Assembly: GCA_027066725.1 (NCBI GenBank)
Contig: JAMONC010000307.1
Coordinates: forward strand, 1-6,328
From: Desulfobacterales bacterium
Lineage (GTDB): Bacteria; Desulfobacterota; Dissulfuribacteria; Dissulfuribacterales; JAMONC01
Length of the DNA stretch: 6,328 nucleotides
Direction of reading: 5' to 3'
How positions within the stretch are numbered: position 1 is the first letter of the stretch; each line of letters begins with the position of its first letter. The notes below the pieces were generated by a model that was given only the letters and a program-made list of their open reading frames with translations, searched no databases and was not told where the DNA came from. The position numbers were made by a program, and so were the translations under genes. This document shows, one piece after another, positions 1 through 6,328 of the stretch.

Positions 1-1
1 A

Positions 2-739
2 AGATTAAAGCTTTTTAAAGATGAGTCTAAAAAGCTTGTTCTTGATAAAAAAGGACCCTGTGTAGCTACTGCAGGAGACATAATTGCTCCAGAAGGTGGT
101 GTGGAGATCATGAATCCAGATCATCACATAGCCACCTTAGGAGATGATGCCCACCTTCGTATGGAGATGATAGTTAAGTGGGGTAAAGGCTATGTACCTG
201 CAGATAAGAATAAAGATCCTGAACAACCTATAGGTACATTAGCAATAGATGCCATATTTTCTCCTATAAGAAAGGTAAATTTTGTTGTATCTCAGGCAAG
301 AGTTGGACAGGTTACAAATTATGATAAATTGACATTAGAAGTTTGGACAGATGGTACAGTAACGCCTGAAGATGCAGTAGCTTATGCCTCAAAGATTTTA
401 AAAGAACAATTTAGTGTATTTATAAACTTCAGTGAAGAAGAAGAGCCTCCAGTTGAGGAGACTGAAGAAAAAGACCAAATTAATCGTGAGAATCTTGATA
501 GATTAGTAGATGAGTTAGAGCTTTCTGTACGTTCAGCTAATTGTCTTAAAAATGCAAATATTCATTATATTGGAGAGCTTGTACAACGTACAGAGCAAGA
601 GATGCTTAAGACAAAAAACTTTGGTCGTAAATCTTTAAATGAGATTAAGACTGTATTAAAGGAGCTTGGACTTGAGCTTGGTATGAAGCTTGAGGGCTGG
701 GTTCCACCAGATAAAAGAGAGAAGAAAAAGGGTAGTTAA
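2..739 (+). CDS. rpoA: RNA polymerase alpha subunit, 3' part (5' end outside window)
   Basis: The alpha subunit nucleates assembly of core RNA polymerase through its N-terminal domain and contacts UP-element DNA and activators through its C-terminal domain. The frame is open from base 2, so 245 residues are visible, corresponding to E. coli alpha from roughly residue 90 onward; the first ATG/GTG codons in view (GTG at 101) are internal, not starts. The end of the N-terminal domain is recognisable (GYVPADKN, LDKL-like YDKLTLEV). An acidic linker (SEEEEPPVEETEEK) leads to a full alpha-CTD with LELSVRSANCLK, HYIGELVQRTE and NFGRKSLNEI. The Arg and Asn of VRSAN and the Lys-Ser of GRKS match the E. 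coli DNA-binding '265 determinant', so UP-element recognition should be intact. The protein ends in a basic tail (DKREKKKGS). It lies three bases upstream of rplQ, the usual end of the alpha operon. Identification is secure; only the 5' end is missing. Confidence 0.97.
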   Translation, partial: RLKLFKDESKKLVLDKKGPCVATAGDIIAPEGGVEIMNPDHHIATLGDDAHLRMEMIVKWGKGYVPADKNKDPEQPIGTLAIDAIFSPIRKVNFVVSQARVGQVTNYDKLTLEVWTDGTVTPEDAVAYASKILKEQFSVFINFSEEEEPPVEETEEKDQINRENLDRLVDELELSVRSANCLKNANIHYIGELVQRTEQEMLKTKNFGRKSLNEIKTVLKELGLELGMKLEGWVPPDKREKKKGS

Positions 740-742
740 GCC

Positions 743-1408
743 ATGAGACATAGAAGAAAGACTAGAAAACTGGGTTGTAAAACACCACATAGACAGGCAA
801 TGCTCAGAAATATGGTTACATCCCTTTTTGAGCATGGCCGTATAGTTACTACTTTACCAAGGGCAAAGGAACTGCGCCGTATTGCAGATCATATGGTTAC
901 TTTGGCTAAAGAAGGAAGTCTTCATTCTCGTAGGCAGGCGCTTCAAGTTATTAGAAGCCGTAAAGTAGTTGACAAGCTTTTTAGCCATTGGGCAAAGGTA
1001 TTTGAATCTAGAAATGGAGGATATGTACGTATTGTTCGAATTGGCCCAAGGCGTGGTGATGCAGCCATGATGACTGTTGTAGAGGCAGTGGAAGAGCCTT
1101 TAGAAAAGATTAAAAAGAGTGGTAAGAAATCCACAAAGACAGTAGATACTGCCAGTGTAGTACCTCAAGCAACAGATAAGGATTTGGGAACAAAAGAGTC
1201 ATCATCAGAGCTGTCTGAAGAAAAGACTTCCTCTGAAACTAAAACACCAAAAGATGAAACAGTGGAGCAAGAGAAAGCCGAAAAGACTGAAGAGAGTGTT
1301 TTAGAGGAAACTTCTACTGAGACCGAAAGTTTAAAAGAGGAAAATAAGGAAGAATCTGAGGAAGTTAAAGAGACTACTAATAAAGAAAACGAAGAAACAA
1401 AGTCTTAA
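743..1408 (+). CDS. rplQ: 50S ribosomal protein L17 (bL17) with long acidic C-terminal extension
   Basis: bL17 is a large-subunit protein located near the polypeptide exit tunnel. Residues 1-118 are the complete family core: MRHRRKTRKLG, HRQAMLRNMVTSLFEHGRI, the AKELRRIAD helix, RRQAL and the closing GGYVRIVRIGPRRGDAAMM. L17 is normally about 115-130 residues, but this protein has 221. Residues 119-221 form an added low-complexity tail rich in Glu, Lys, Ser and Thr, with no Arg, Cys, His, Met or aromatic residue. Residues 151-221 hold 26 acidic residues against 11 Lys, opposite in charge to the RNA-binding core. The tail reads in frame without interruption to TAA, so it is not an obvious frameshift artefact. 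The ATG follows the rpoA stop by three bases, and an AAGGG (728-732) inside the end of rpoA could serve as ribosome binding site, suggesting translational coupling. The core is certain; the role of the tail is unknown. Confidence 0.96.
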   Translation: MRHRRKTRKLGCKTPHRQAMLRNMVTSLFEHGRIVTTLPRAKELRRIADHMVTLAKEGSLHSRRQALQVIRSRKVVDKLFSHWAKVFESRNGGYVRIVRIGPRRGDAAMMTVVEAVEEPLEKIKKSGKKSTKTVDTASVVPQATDKDLGTKESSSELSEEKTSSETKTPKDETVEQEKAEKTEESVLEETSTETESLKEENKEESEEVKETTNKENEETKS

Positions 1409-1432
1409 AGAATAAAATAAACACAGATATAA

Positions 1433-1474
1433 AAAGAGGCAGCTTATATTTAAGCTGCCTCTTTCTTATTTTTT
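1433..1474. terminator. Convergent (probably bidirectional) intrinsic terminator
   Basis: A perfect 14-bp stem (1433-1446 pairing with 1451-1464) closes a 4-base loop, TATT. On the + strand it is followed by CTTATTTTTT, a good T tract for ending the rpoA-rplQ transcript. On the - strand the arm runs out into TTTTTATAT, weaker but usable for the transcript that ends with the radical SAM gene. It fills most of the 70-base gap between the two converging stop codons, so it most likely serves both operons. Confidence 0.9.
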
Positions 1475-1478
1475 AAAT

Positions 1479-3176
1479 TTAGTTACAAACTCCACATCTC
1501 TTACACTTTCCTACGTTACAAAATGGGCTTTGTATAGCATCTTGTGCTAGTTGCCATTCTTTTTCTAAAAATTCTCTTTTTATAGGATGACCTACTATCT
1601 CCCATGGAAATTTTTCCTTTAACTCCCTTTTTCTAATAAATATTGTATAGTCAAGCCTTTCTTGTTTAAATGCCTTCTTCCATGTTATATTTTTGATAGC
1701 TACTGCCTCAATAATTTTAGATATCCTTCTATCTCCTCTACTAAGTAAAGACTGTATCCACCAATTACGCCCACTTTCTATATTAAGTCTTATATTTGCT
1801 TGTCTTCTTAGCCCCTTAATCAATATCTTTTGTCTTTTTTTTAGTTCTCTTTGTTTTAATATTCCTGCCCATTGAAAGGGAGTCCATGCCTTTGGGACAA
1901 AATTATTCACGCTTATAGTGATTTTACCAAGGTATCCTCTTTTTTTCCCAAACTTTATAAAGATATCTTTGATTTTATTTACCAGGTCAACTATTTCTTT
2001 TATGTCTTCCTCTGTTTCAGTAGGAAGTCCCATCATAAAATATAATTTTAGATTTTCTATACCATTTGATAATAAGATCTCTGCTGCTCTTAATATTTCT
2101 TGTTCATTAAGATGTTTATTAATTACTCGTCTTAATCTCTCACTTCCTGCTTCAGGGGCAATTGTTGCAGTTTTTACTCCAGACTGCACAAGAAGCCGTG
2201 CAAAGCTATCTGTGATAGCATCTGCTCTCAAAGAAGAAAAAGAGAGTTTTAGTCCATCTTTTAAAAATTTTTCTATAAGCCAACATAAATCTTCTCTTCC
2301 TACAAATTCAAGACCTACAAGTCCAATAGAAGAGTCTGTTGGTGCTAAAGATATAGCCTTTTCTATTGCTTTTGTACTCCAAGGCCGTGGTGGTCTATAT
2401 ACAAAACCAGCAGCACAAAACCTACAACTTCGGCCACATCCTCTAGCAACTTCCACTAAAAACATATTTGAAAATGCAGCTCCATCTGAGACAATGAAAC
2501 TATGTGGTGCAGTCGTAATGCTTTCTAAATTTTGTACTTTTTTTATATTAATGGGTGGTGAGTTAATTCTAGAATGCCAACTTATTAACTTTTCATTTTC
2601 CCATATGGGTTTGTAATAAGAAGGGATATATGTACTAGGGACATTTTCAAAGAGTATAGCAATTTTTTTATTTCTATCTTTTTCAGCTATAATTCTAGGT
2701 AATATCTTAATAAATGAATCAATAATAGACTCTGCCTCTGCCAAAAAAATAGCATCTAAAAAGGGAGCTACAGGTTCTGGATTTATAAGAAGGGCTACTC
2801 CTCCTCCAATTACAAGAGGGTCTTCTTTTTCTCTTTGATCTGCATAGATTGGAATACGTGCACTATATAATGCCCTTACTAGATTTAAATAATCTGTTTC
2901 AAAGCTTATTGAAGGCATTATAATATCAAAAGCGCTCAGTAGATGATCTGATTCTACTGAGCGCCATTCAGTTTCTAAGGGATTTTCTTCTTCAGGGACA
3001 AAAAATCTTTCAGCTACAATTTCATCATAGGAATTTAAAAGTCCATATAGGACCTGCATTCCTAAATTGGACATCCCAACTGCATATTTGTTGGGAAATA
3101 AAAGGGCAATAGAAATTTTACCTGTCCATTTTTTTCTTATAACTCCGTATTCACTATGCCCTTTTTTACTTTTCAG
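1479..3176 (-). CDS. Radical SAM protein with degenerate B12-binding-like N-terminus; probable CTG start
   Basis: This is an uncharacterised radical SAM enzyme of the COG1032/TIGR03960-like type; its substrate is unknown. Numbering from the ATG at 3074, C213, C217 and C220 form the CxxxCxxC motif (GCGRSCRFC) that binds the 4Fe-4S cluster reducing S-adenosylmethionine. PEAGSERLRRVINK (308-320) and YFMMGLPTETEEDI (345-358) are typical downstream core motifs. A second cysteine group, C519, C524, C527 and C530 (C-x4-C-x2-C-x2-C), ends the protein and may bind another cluster or zinc. The N-terminus looks like the Rossmann-type domain that binds cobalamin in relatives, but no DxHxxG motif is visible. 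I place the start at CTG 3176-3174 (565 residues): the 34 codons before ATG 3074 encode family-like sequence (ISIALLFPNKYAVG leading into GMSNLGMQ), that stretch has no ATG, GTG or TTG, and AGGAGG lies four bases before the CTG. ATG 3074 has no convincing ribosome binding site. It is the last gene of the operon, overlapping the upstream stop by four bases. Confidence 0.88.
   Translation of the reverse strand: MKSKKGHSEYGVIRKKWTGKISIALLFPNKYAVGMSNLGMQVLYGLLNSYDEIVAERFFVPEEENPLETEWRSVESDHLLSAFDIIMPSISFETDYLNLVRALYSARIPIYADQREKEDPLVIGGGVALLINPEPVAPFLDAIFLAEAESIIDSFIKILPRIIAEKDRNKKIAILFENVPSTYIPSYYKPIWENEKLISWHSRINSPPINIKKVQNLESITTAPHSFIVSDGAAFSNMFLVEVARGCGRSCRFCAAGFVYRPPRPWSTKAIEKAISLAPTDSSIGLVGLEFVGREDLCWLIEKFLKDGLKLSFSSLRADAITDSFARLLVQSGVKTATIAPEAGSERLRRVINKHLNEQEILRAAEILLSNGIENLKLYFMMGLPTETEEDIKEIVDLVNKIKDIFIKFGKKRGYLGKITISVNNFVPKAWTPFQWAGILKQRELKKRQKILIKGLRRQANIRLNIESGRNWWIQSLLSRGDRRISKIIEAVAIKNITWKKAFKQERLDYTIFIRKRELKEKFPWEIVGHPIKREFLEKEWQLAQDAIQSPFCNVGKCKRCGVCN
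2932..2964 (-). other. Perfect 12-bp intragenic hairpin in the radical SAM gene, followed by TTTT
   Basis: GCGCTCAGTAGA (2932-2943) is the exact reverse complement of 2953-2964, with a 9-base loop. It is GC-richer than its surroundings. Read on the coding (-) strand, the stem is followed directly by TTTTGATATT, giving a terminator-like outline about 70-80 codons into the gene. It encodes residues W37 to A48 (numbered from ATG 3074). Whether it acts as an attenuator, an mRNA structure or nothing is not known. Confidence 0.5.
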
Positions 3177-5005
3177 ATTACCTCCTCTTCACTTTCCATC
3201 TTTGCAAGGTCTTCAAATCTCATATCTATACCAAGAACTCCAATTATCTCATCTTCTTCATTTCTTATTGGGCCAGAAACTGTTATACAAAGAGCCCCTG
3301 TAATCCTTGAAGTATAAAAGTCTGATACATGGATTTTCCCGTCTTTAATTGGAGCAATAAACCAAGGTCTTGCGGAAAAATCACTATCTAGTTGGAAGGT
3401 TGCATACTTAGCTCTATCTTCTATGTGAGTAATATTTTTGGTAATCTTTTGTCCTTCTTTGTTTACAACATATAAAAATTGGATAAATGGATTTTCTTCT
3501 AACACCCTTTGTAAAACAGGCTCTATAAGAGCTGGGTCCATAGATCTAATCTCTGTTCTTTCAACTAAGTCTTCAACAATATGGAATGCAAGGCTATGAG
3601 CACGTTTTTTAAGTTGATCAAACTCGGATGTAAATAGCTCTGGAAGATATTTTCTTGCAAGGGCTTCCATCTCCCCTTTGGACATAGAGGTTACACGGCC
3701 TTCATCATATTGTTTCATTATTGCCTTATAAATTCGTACAACTCCAGGGTGTCTTTTATCAACTGCTCTTTCTCCACTAAGGCCAAGATGAGAATTGATC
3801 CAATGAGCAATCCCTGCTGTACCGCTTTTATCATTAACTACTACTGAAGGTGGCCTTCCAAGAATCTTACCAGTATTAAAGATATTATAGATCTCCTCGT
3901 TTTTAAGAAGACCATCTGCATGTATTCCTGCACTAGTTGCATTAAAGTCATCTCCAACCAATGGATAATTAGCTGGTATATGGACTCCAAGCTCTTTTCT
4001 AAAGTAATCTGCCATCTCTGTAATAGCCAGGGTATCTATTCCATCAGTTGTACCTCTAAGTTGGATTCTTTCTATTAAAAGGGCTTCAATGGGGGTATTT
4101 CCTGTCCTTTCACCAAAGCCAAGTAGTGTACCATTTATTGCACCGCAACCATAAAGCCAAGCTGTAGTTGCATTTATAACTACCTTGTGGAAGTCATTGT
4201 GCCCATGCCATTCAAGAAGTTCTCCAGGGACCCCTGCTTCTTCTATCATAGCACGTACGAGTTTAGGAACACTTCTTGGAAGTGCTGCACCCGGATATGT
4301 AACACCATAGCCTAATGTATCACAGAGCCTTATTTTTATGTCTATACCAGTTTCTTCCCTTAGTTTCATAAGTTCAATTGCAAATGGTACACAAAAACCA
4401 AATATATCTGCTCTTGTTATATCTTCAAAATGACACCTTGGTTTTATTCCTAGCTCAAGAGCAGCCTTTACAATGGCTAAATAGTCTTCCATTGCCTGTT
4501 GTCTTGTCTTTTTTAATTTTAAAAATATATGATAGTCTGAAGCAGACGTTAGGATTCCTGTCTCATCAAGTCCCATCTCTTTTACAAGTTTTAGGTCTTC
4601 TTTTTTAGCCCTAATCCAACCAGTAACCTGAGGATACTCATAGCCTTTTTCAAGGCATTTTTCTACAGCTTGTTTGTCCTTTTTGGTATATAAGAAAAAT
4701 TCACTTTGCCTTATTATCCCTTTAGGTCCACCAAGACGATGTAAGAAATCGAAGATTTTTGATATTTGTTCTACTGTATATGGTGGTCTTGCCTGTTGCC
4801 CATCTCTAAAAGTGGTATCAGTAATAAGCATTTCACGAGATGGAGTTGGTATTAAATATTTATAATCAAAATCTATTTTACATACCTCATCATAAGGGAA
4901 GATTTCTCTCATTAAATTGGGCTCTAACACATCTTTTAGGGTATGTTGCCAGTGCCTAGTATGTTCGTGATCTAAAAGTCCTCTGTTTGGATTCCACTTT
5001 GCCAT
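3173..5005 (-). CDS. Citrate/homocitrate/isopropylmalate-synthase family enzyme (probable Re-citrate synthase) with C-terminal Cache-like domain
   Basis: This DRE-TIM metallolyase-superfamily enzyme should catalyse a Claisen-type condensation of acetyl-CoA with a 2-oxoacid. Residues 57-315 form the TIM-barrel core: TTFRDGQQ (64-71) with the catalytic Arg67 and metal-binding Asp68, WHGHND (266-271) with metal-ligand histidines 267 and 269, and GFGERTGN (296-303). GIHADGLLKNE (360-370) matches the segment after the barrel in isopropylmalate synthases. Overall it resembles the branch containing the oxygen-sensitive Re-citrate synthases of Clostridium kluyveri and Desulfovibrio, so citrate formation for glutamate synthesis or a TCA route is the likeliest role; homocitrate or another product is possible. 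Instead of a LeuA-type regulatory domain, residues about 500-600 form a Cache-like sensor fold (FLYVVNKEGQKI, FSARPWFIAPI, VSDFYTSRITGALCITVSGP, IIGVLGIDM), joined by a helical linker. No membrane segment or signal peptide is visible, so the protein should be cytosolic. ATG 5005 is preceded by AGGAGG four bases upstream. The aspS stop lies 50 bases away, suggesting one operon. Confidence 0.85.
   Translation of the reverse strand: MAKWNPNRGLLDHEHTRHWQHTLKDVLEPNLMREIFPYDEVCKIDFDYKYLIPTPSREMLITDTTFRDGQQARPPYTVEQISKIFDFLHRLGGPKGIIRQSEFFLYTKKDKQAVEKCLEKGYEYPQVTGWIRAKKEDLKLVKEMGLDETGILTSASDYHIFLKLKKTRQQAMEDYLAIVKAALELGIKPRCHFEDITRADIFGFCVPFAIELMKLREETGIDIKIRLCDTLGYGVTYPGAALPRSVPKLVRAMIEEAGVPGELLEWHGHNDFHKVVINATTAWLYGCGAINGTLLGFGERTGNTPIEALLIERIQLRGTTDGIDTLAITEMADYFRKELGVHIPANYPLVGDDFNATSAGIHADGLLKNEEIYNIFNTGKILGRPPSVVVNDKSGTAGIAHWINSHLGLSGERAVDKRHPGVVRIYKAIMKQYDEGRVTSMSKGEMEALARKYLPELFTSEFDQLKKRAHSLAFHIVEDLVERTEIRSMDPALIEPVLQRVLEENPFIQFLYVVNKEGQKITKNITHIEDRAKYATFQLDSDFSARPWFIAPIKDGKIHVSDFYTSRITGALCITVSGPIRNEEDEIIGVLGIDMRFEDLAKMESEEEVI
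3181..3186 (-). promoter_or_regulatory. Ribosome binding site deciding a CTG start for the radical SAM gene
   Basis: On the - strand the sequence reads AGGAGG-TAAT-CTG-A. The perfect Shine-Dalgarno lies inside the last Glu codons of the synthase gene, and the CTG overlaps that gene's TGA stop (CTGA, 3176-3173), as in the common ATGA coupling arrangement. The 4-base spacing is identical to that of the preceding gene (AGGAGG-AATT-ATG at 5015-5003), which supports this as a genuine start site. Because the purines also encode consecutive Glu codons, chance cannot be excluded. Confidence 0.6.
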
Positions 5006-5009
5006 AATT

Positions 5010-5015
5010 CCTCCT
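5010..5015 (-). promoter_or_regulatory. Ribosome binding site of the synthase gene
   Basis: AGGAGG lies four bases before the ATG at 5005-5003. It fixes the start and gives the local reference for Shine-Dalgarno spacing used to judge the CTG start of the next gene. The rest of the 50-base gap to the aspS stop (5016-5055) is AT-rich and holds no convincing promoter or terminator hairpin, consistent with read-through from aspS. Confidence 0.8.
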
Positions 5016-5055
5016 AATATACCATTTAACAGTTTAAATAAGAACTAAAAATGAT

Positions 5056-6328
5056 CTATATCTTCCACCCTGGCTTTAAATAAAGCTCTGCAAGTTGAGT
5101 CATACTAACTGGAGAGGGCGCTCCTGTTAAAAGACACTGGGCCTTTTGTGTCTTCGGAAATGCAATTACATCTCTAATGCTATCTCTTTTTGCCATTAAC
5201 ATAATAAGTCTGTCAAGACCAAAGGCTATACCTCCATGGGGAGGTGCACCATAGGAAAGGGCTTCTAGAAGAAAACCAAATTTTTCTTTGGCTTCTTCCT
5301 CGCTTATGTTTAATATTTTAAATATCTTTTCTTGTACTGGTACTTGATGAATACGAATGCTTCCACCACCAATTTCTACACCGTTTAACACAAGATCATA
5401 AGCCCTTGATCTTACAGATGAAGGATCAGTATCTAATTTTTCTAAATCCTCCTCTTTAGGAGATGTAAATGGATGATGAACTGCTGTAAATCTGCCCTCA
5501 TCAGGATCATATTCTAGCAATGGAAAATCTGTTACCCATACAAAACTAAATTCATCTTTAGATATTAAGCCTCTTCTTTTAGCAAGCTCTATTCTAAGCT
5601 CTCCCAATACCTTATAGACAACTTCTGGGGTATCTGCTCCAAAAAACAATATATCTCCAGGTACTGCATCTAGTATATCAACTATTTGTTTCTTTTCATC
5701 TTCTGTAAAGAATTTTGCAATAGGAGATTGCCAAGAGCCATCTTCTTTTATTTTTACCCATGCAAGCCCTTTTGCACCAAGTGATTGAGCAAAAGCTGTA
5801 AGATCATCAAGATCTTTTCTCGAAAGATCTGCCATAGCTTTTGCATTAATAGCTTTAACAATCCCTCCTTTTGTGGCCACATCTTTAAAGACCTTTAATT
5901 TGCAGTCTTTGGCAATCTCCGTAATATCACGTAGTTCTAATGAAAATCTTATATCTGGTCTATCTGTACCAAACCTTGCCATAGCATCATCATAGCTTAG
6001 ACGAGGAAATGGAGTCTTTAATTCTATCCCTAGACACTTTTTAAACATATGAGCCATAAGACCTTCTATAAGCTCTATAACATCATCTTCTTCTACAAAA
6101 GAAAGCTCCATATCTAGCTGAGTAAATTCTGGCTGTCTATCAGCCCTAAGGTCTTCATCTCTAAAACAGCGTACGATTTGATAATACCGTTCCATACCAG
6201 AGATCATTAGTATTTGTTTATAAAGTTGTGGTGATTGAGGAAGTGCATAAAAATGTCCAGGACTTAGACGACTTGGTACAAGATAGTCTCTTGCACCTTC
6301 CGGAGTGCTTTTGGTAAGCATAGGAGTT
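5056..6328 (-). CDS. aspS: Aspartyl-tRNA synthetase, 3' part (5' end outside window)
   Basis: This enzyme attaches aspartate to tRNA in the cytosol. The 423 complete visible codons cover most of the class II catalytic domain and the whole bacterial insertion domain. Numbering from the Met at 6321: TPEGARDYLVPSR (6-18), the aspartate-site QSPQ (29-32), class II motif 2 FRDEDLRADRQPEFTQ (53-68), a GAD-type insertion domain (about 120-255), VWVTDFPLLEYD (261-272), and motif 3 GGIAFGLDR (363-371). The Met at 6321 is internal: Thr-Pro codons precede it in the same frame to the window edge, matching the family's ETPMLTKSTPEGARDY. About 150-170 residues, including the N-terminal anticodon-binding OB domain, lie outside. 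That domain helps to decide whether an AspRS is tRNA-Asp specific or also charges tRNA-Asn, so this cannot be judged here. The gene ends in TAG and heads the visible - strand operon. Identification is secure. Confidence 0.97.
   Translation of the reverse strand, partial: TPMLTKSTPEGARDYLVPSRLSPGHFYALPQSPQLYKQILMISGMERYYQIVRCFRDEDLRADRQPEFTQLDMELSFVEEDDVIELIEGLMAHMFKKCLGIELKTPFPRLSYDDAMARFGTDRPDIRFSLELRDITEIAKDCKLKVFKDVATKGGIVKAINAKAMADLSRKDLDDLTAFAQSLGAKGLAWVKIKEDGSWQSPIAKFFTEDEKKQIVDILDAVPGDILFFGADTPEVVYKVLGELRIELAKRRGLISKDEFSFVWVTDFPLLEYDPDEGRFTAVHHPFTSPKEEDLEKLDTDPSSVRSRAYDLVLNGVEIGGGSIRIHQVPVQEKIFKILNISEEEAKEKFGFLLEALSYGAPPHGGIAFGLDRLIMLMAKRDSIRDVIAFPKTQKAQCLLTGAPSPVSMTQLAELYLKPGWKI

Noticed and set aside
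1918..2616. Long open frame of 232 codons on the + strand, antisense to the radical SAM gene.
   Set aside because: Its product resembles no family I recognise, it has no good ribosome binding site, and it overlaps a gene with clear motifs; it is a shadow frame.
3127..3129. ATG at 3129 as start of the radical SAM gene, with GGAG 12 bases upstream.
   Set aside because: It is out of frame with the gene and meets TAA after three codons (ATG GAC AGG TAA).
3173..3191. Programmed frameshift joining the synthase to the radical SAM frame, since AGGAGG sits just before ATC TGA, loosely like the prfB site.
   Set aside because: Reaching the radical SAM frame needs a -1 shift, but there is no slippery heptamer. 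A +1 shift at this point meets TAA within three codons. A CTG restart fits better.
3067..3303. Open frame of 78 codons on the + strand across the synthase/radical SAM junction.
   Set aside because: It is antisense to the conserved C-terminal domain of the synthase, and its leucine- and histidine-rich translation looks like reverse-complement shadow.
5016..5021. TATATT on the - strand upstream of the synthase as a promoter -10 box.
   Set aside because: Transcription would start within or after the Shine-Dalgarno, and no convincing -35 lies upstream; a leaderless start would conflict with the strong AGGAGG.
5232..5245. Short palindrome CCTCCATGGGGAGG in aspS.
   Set aside because: It is explained by the Pro-Pro-His-Gly-Gly codons of the conserved motif 3 region; the stem is only 5 bp.
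5810..5830. Inverted repeat AGATCTTT / AAAGATCT with a 5-base loop inside aspS.
   Set aside because: An 8-bp AT-rich hairpin is about what chance gives in a window this size, and it has no terminator-like T tract.

Overview
This is an AT-rich bacterial chromosome segment made of core and metabolic genes, almost fully coding, with no mobile element, CRISPR array or RNA gene that I can see. Two gene groups face each other. On the + strand is the end of the ribosomal-protein 'alpha' operon (rpoA, cut by the left edge, then rplQ). On the - strand, reading from the right edge, are aspS (cut by the right edge), a citrate/homocitrate-synthase-type enzyme with an added C-terminal sensor-like domain, and a radical SAM protein. 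The groups meet at one strong hairpin (1433-1464) that probably terminates both.

The organism is probably an anaerobe. The synthase resembles the Re-citrate synthase branch known from clostridia and sulfate reducers, the radical SAM protein resembles uncharacterised COG1032-type proteins that I associate with Desulfobacterota/Deltaproteobacteria, and the L17 core also looks deltaproteobacterial. An AT-rich sulfate-reducing or related lineage is my best guess. This rests on remembered family resemblance, not a search.

Layout: 2-739 rpoA (3' part); 743-1408 rplQ with a long acidic tail; 1409-1478 convergent terminator; 1479-3176 radical SAM protein (-); 3173-5005 synthase with Cache-like domain (-); 5006-5055 short gap; 5056-6328 aspS (-, 5' end missing). 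No gene-free stretch exceeds 70 bases.

The most useful points are: (1) the radical SAM gene appears to start at a CTG codon at 3176, overlapping the upstream stop as CTGA behind a perfect AGGAGG, while the first ATG (3074) would cut off a conserved N-terminal strand; (2) a Cache-like domain is fused to a soluble citrate-synthase-type enzyme; (3) L17 carries a disordered-looking Glu-rich extension of about 100 residues; (4) a perfect 12-bp hairpin followed by TTTT lies early in the radical SAM coding sequence. I see no complete new multi-gene system; these are local oddities in otherwise ordinary operons.
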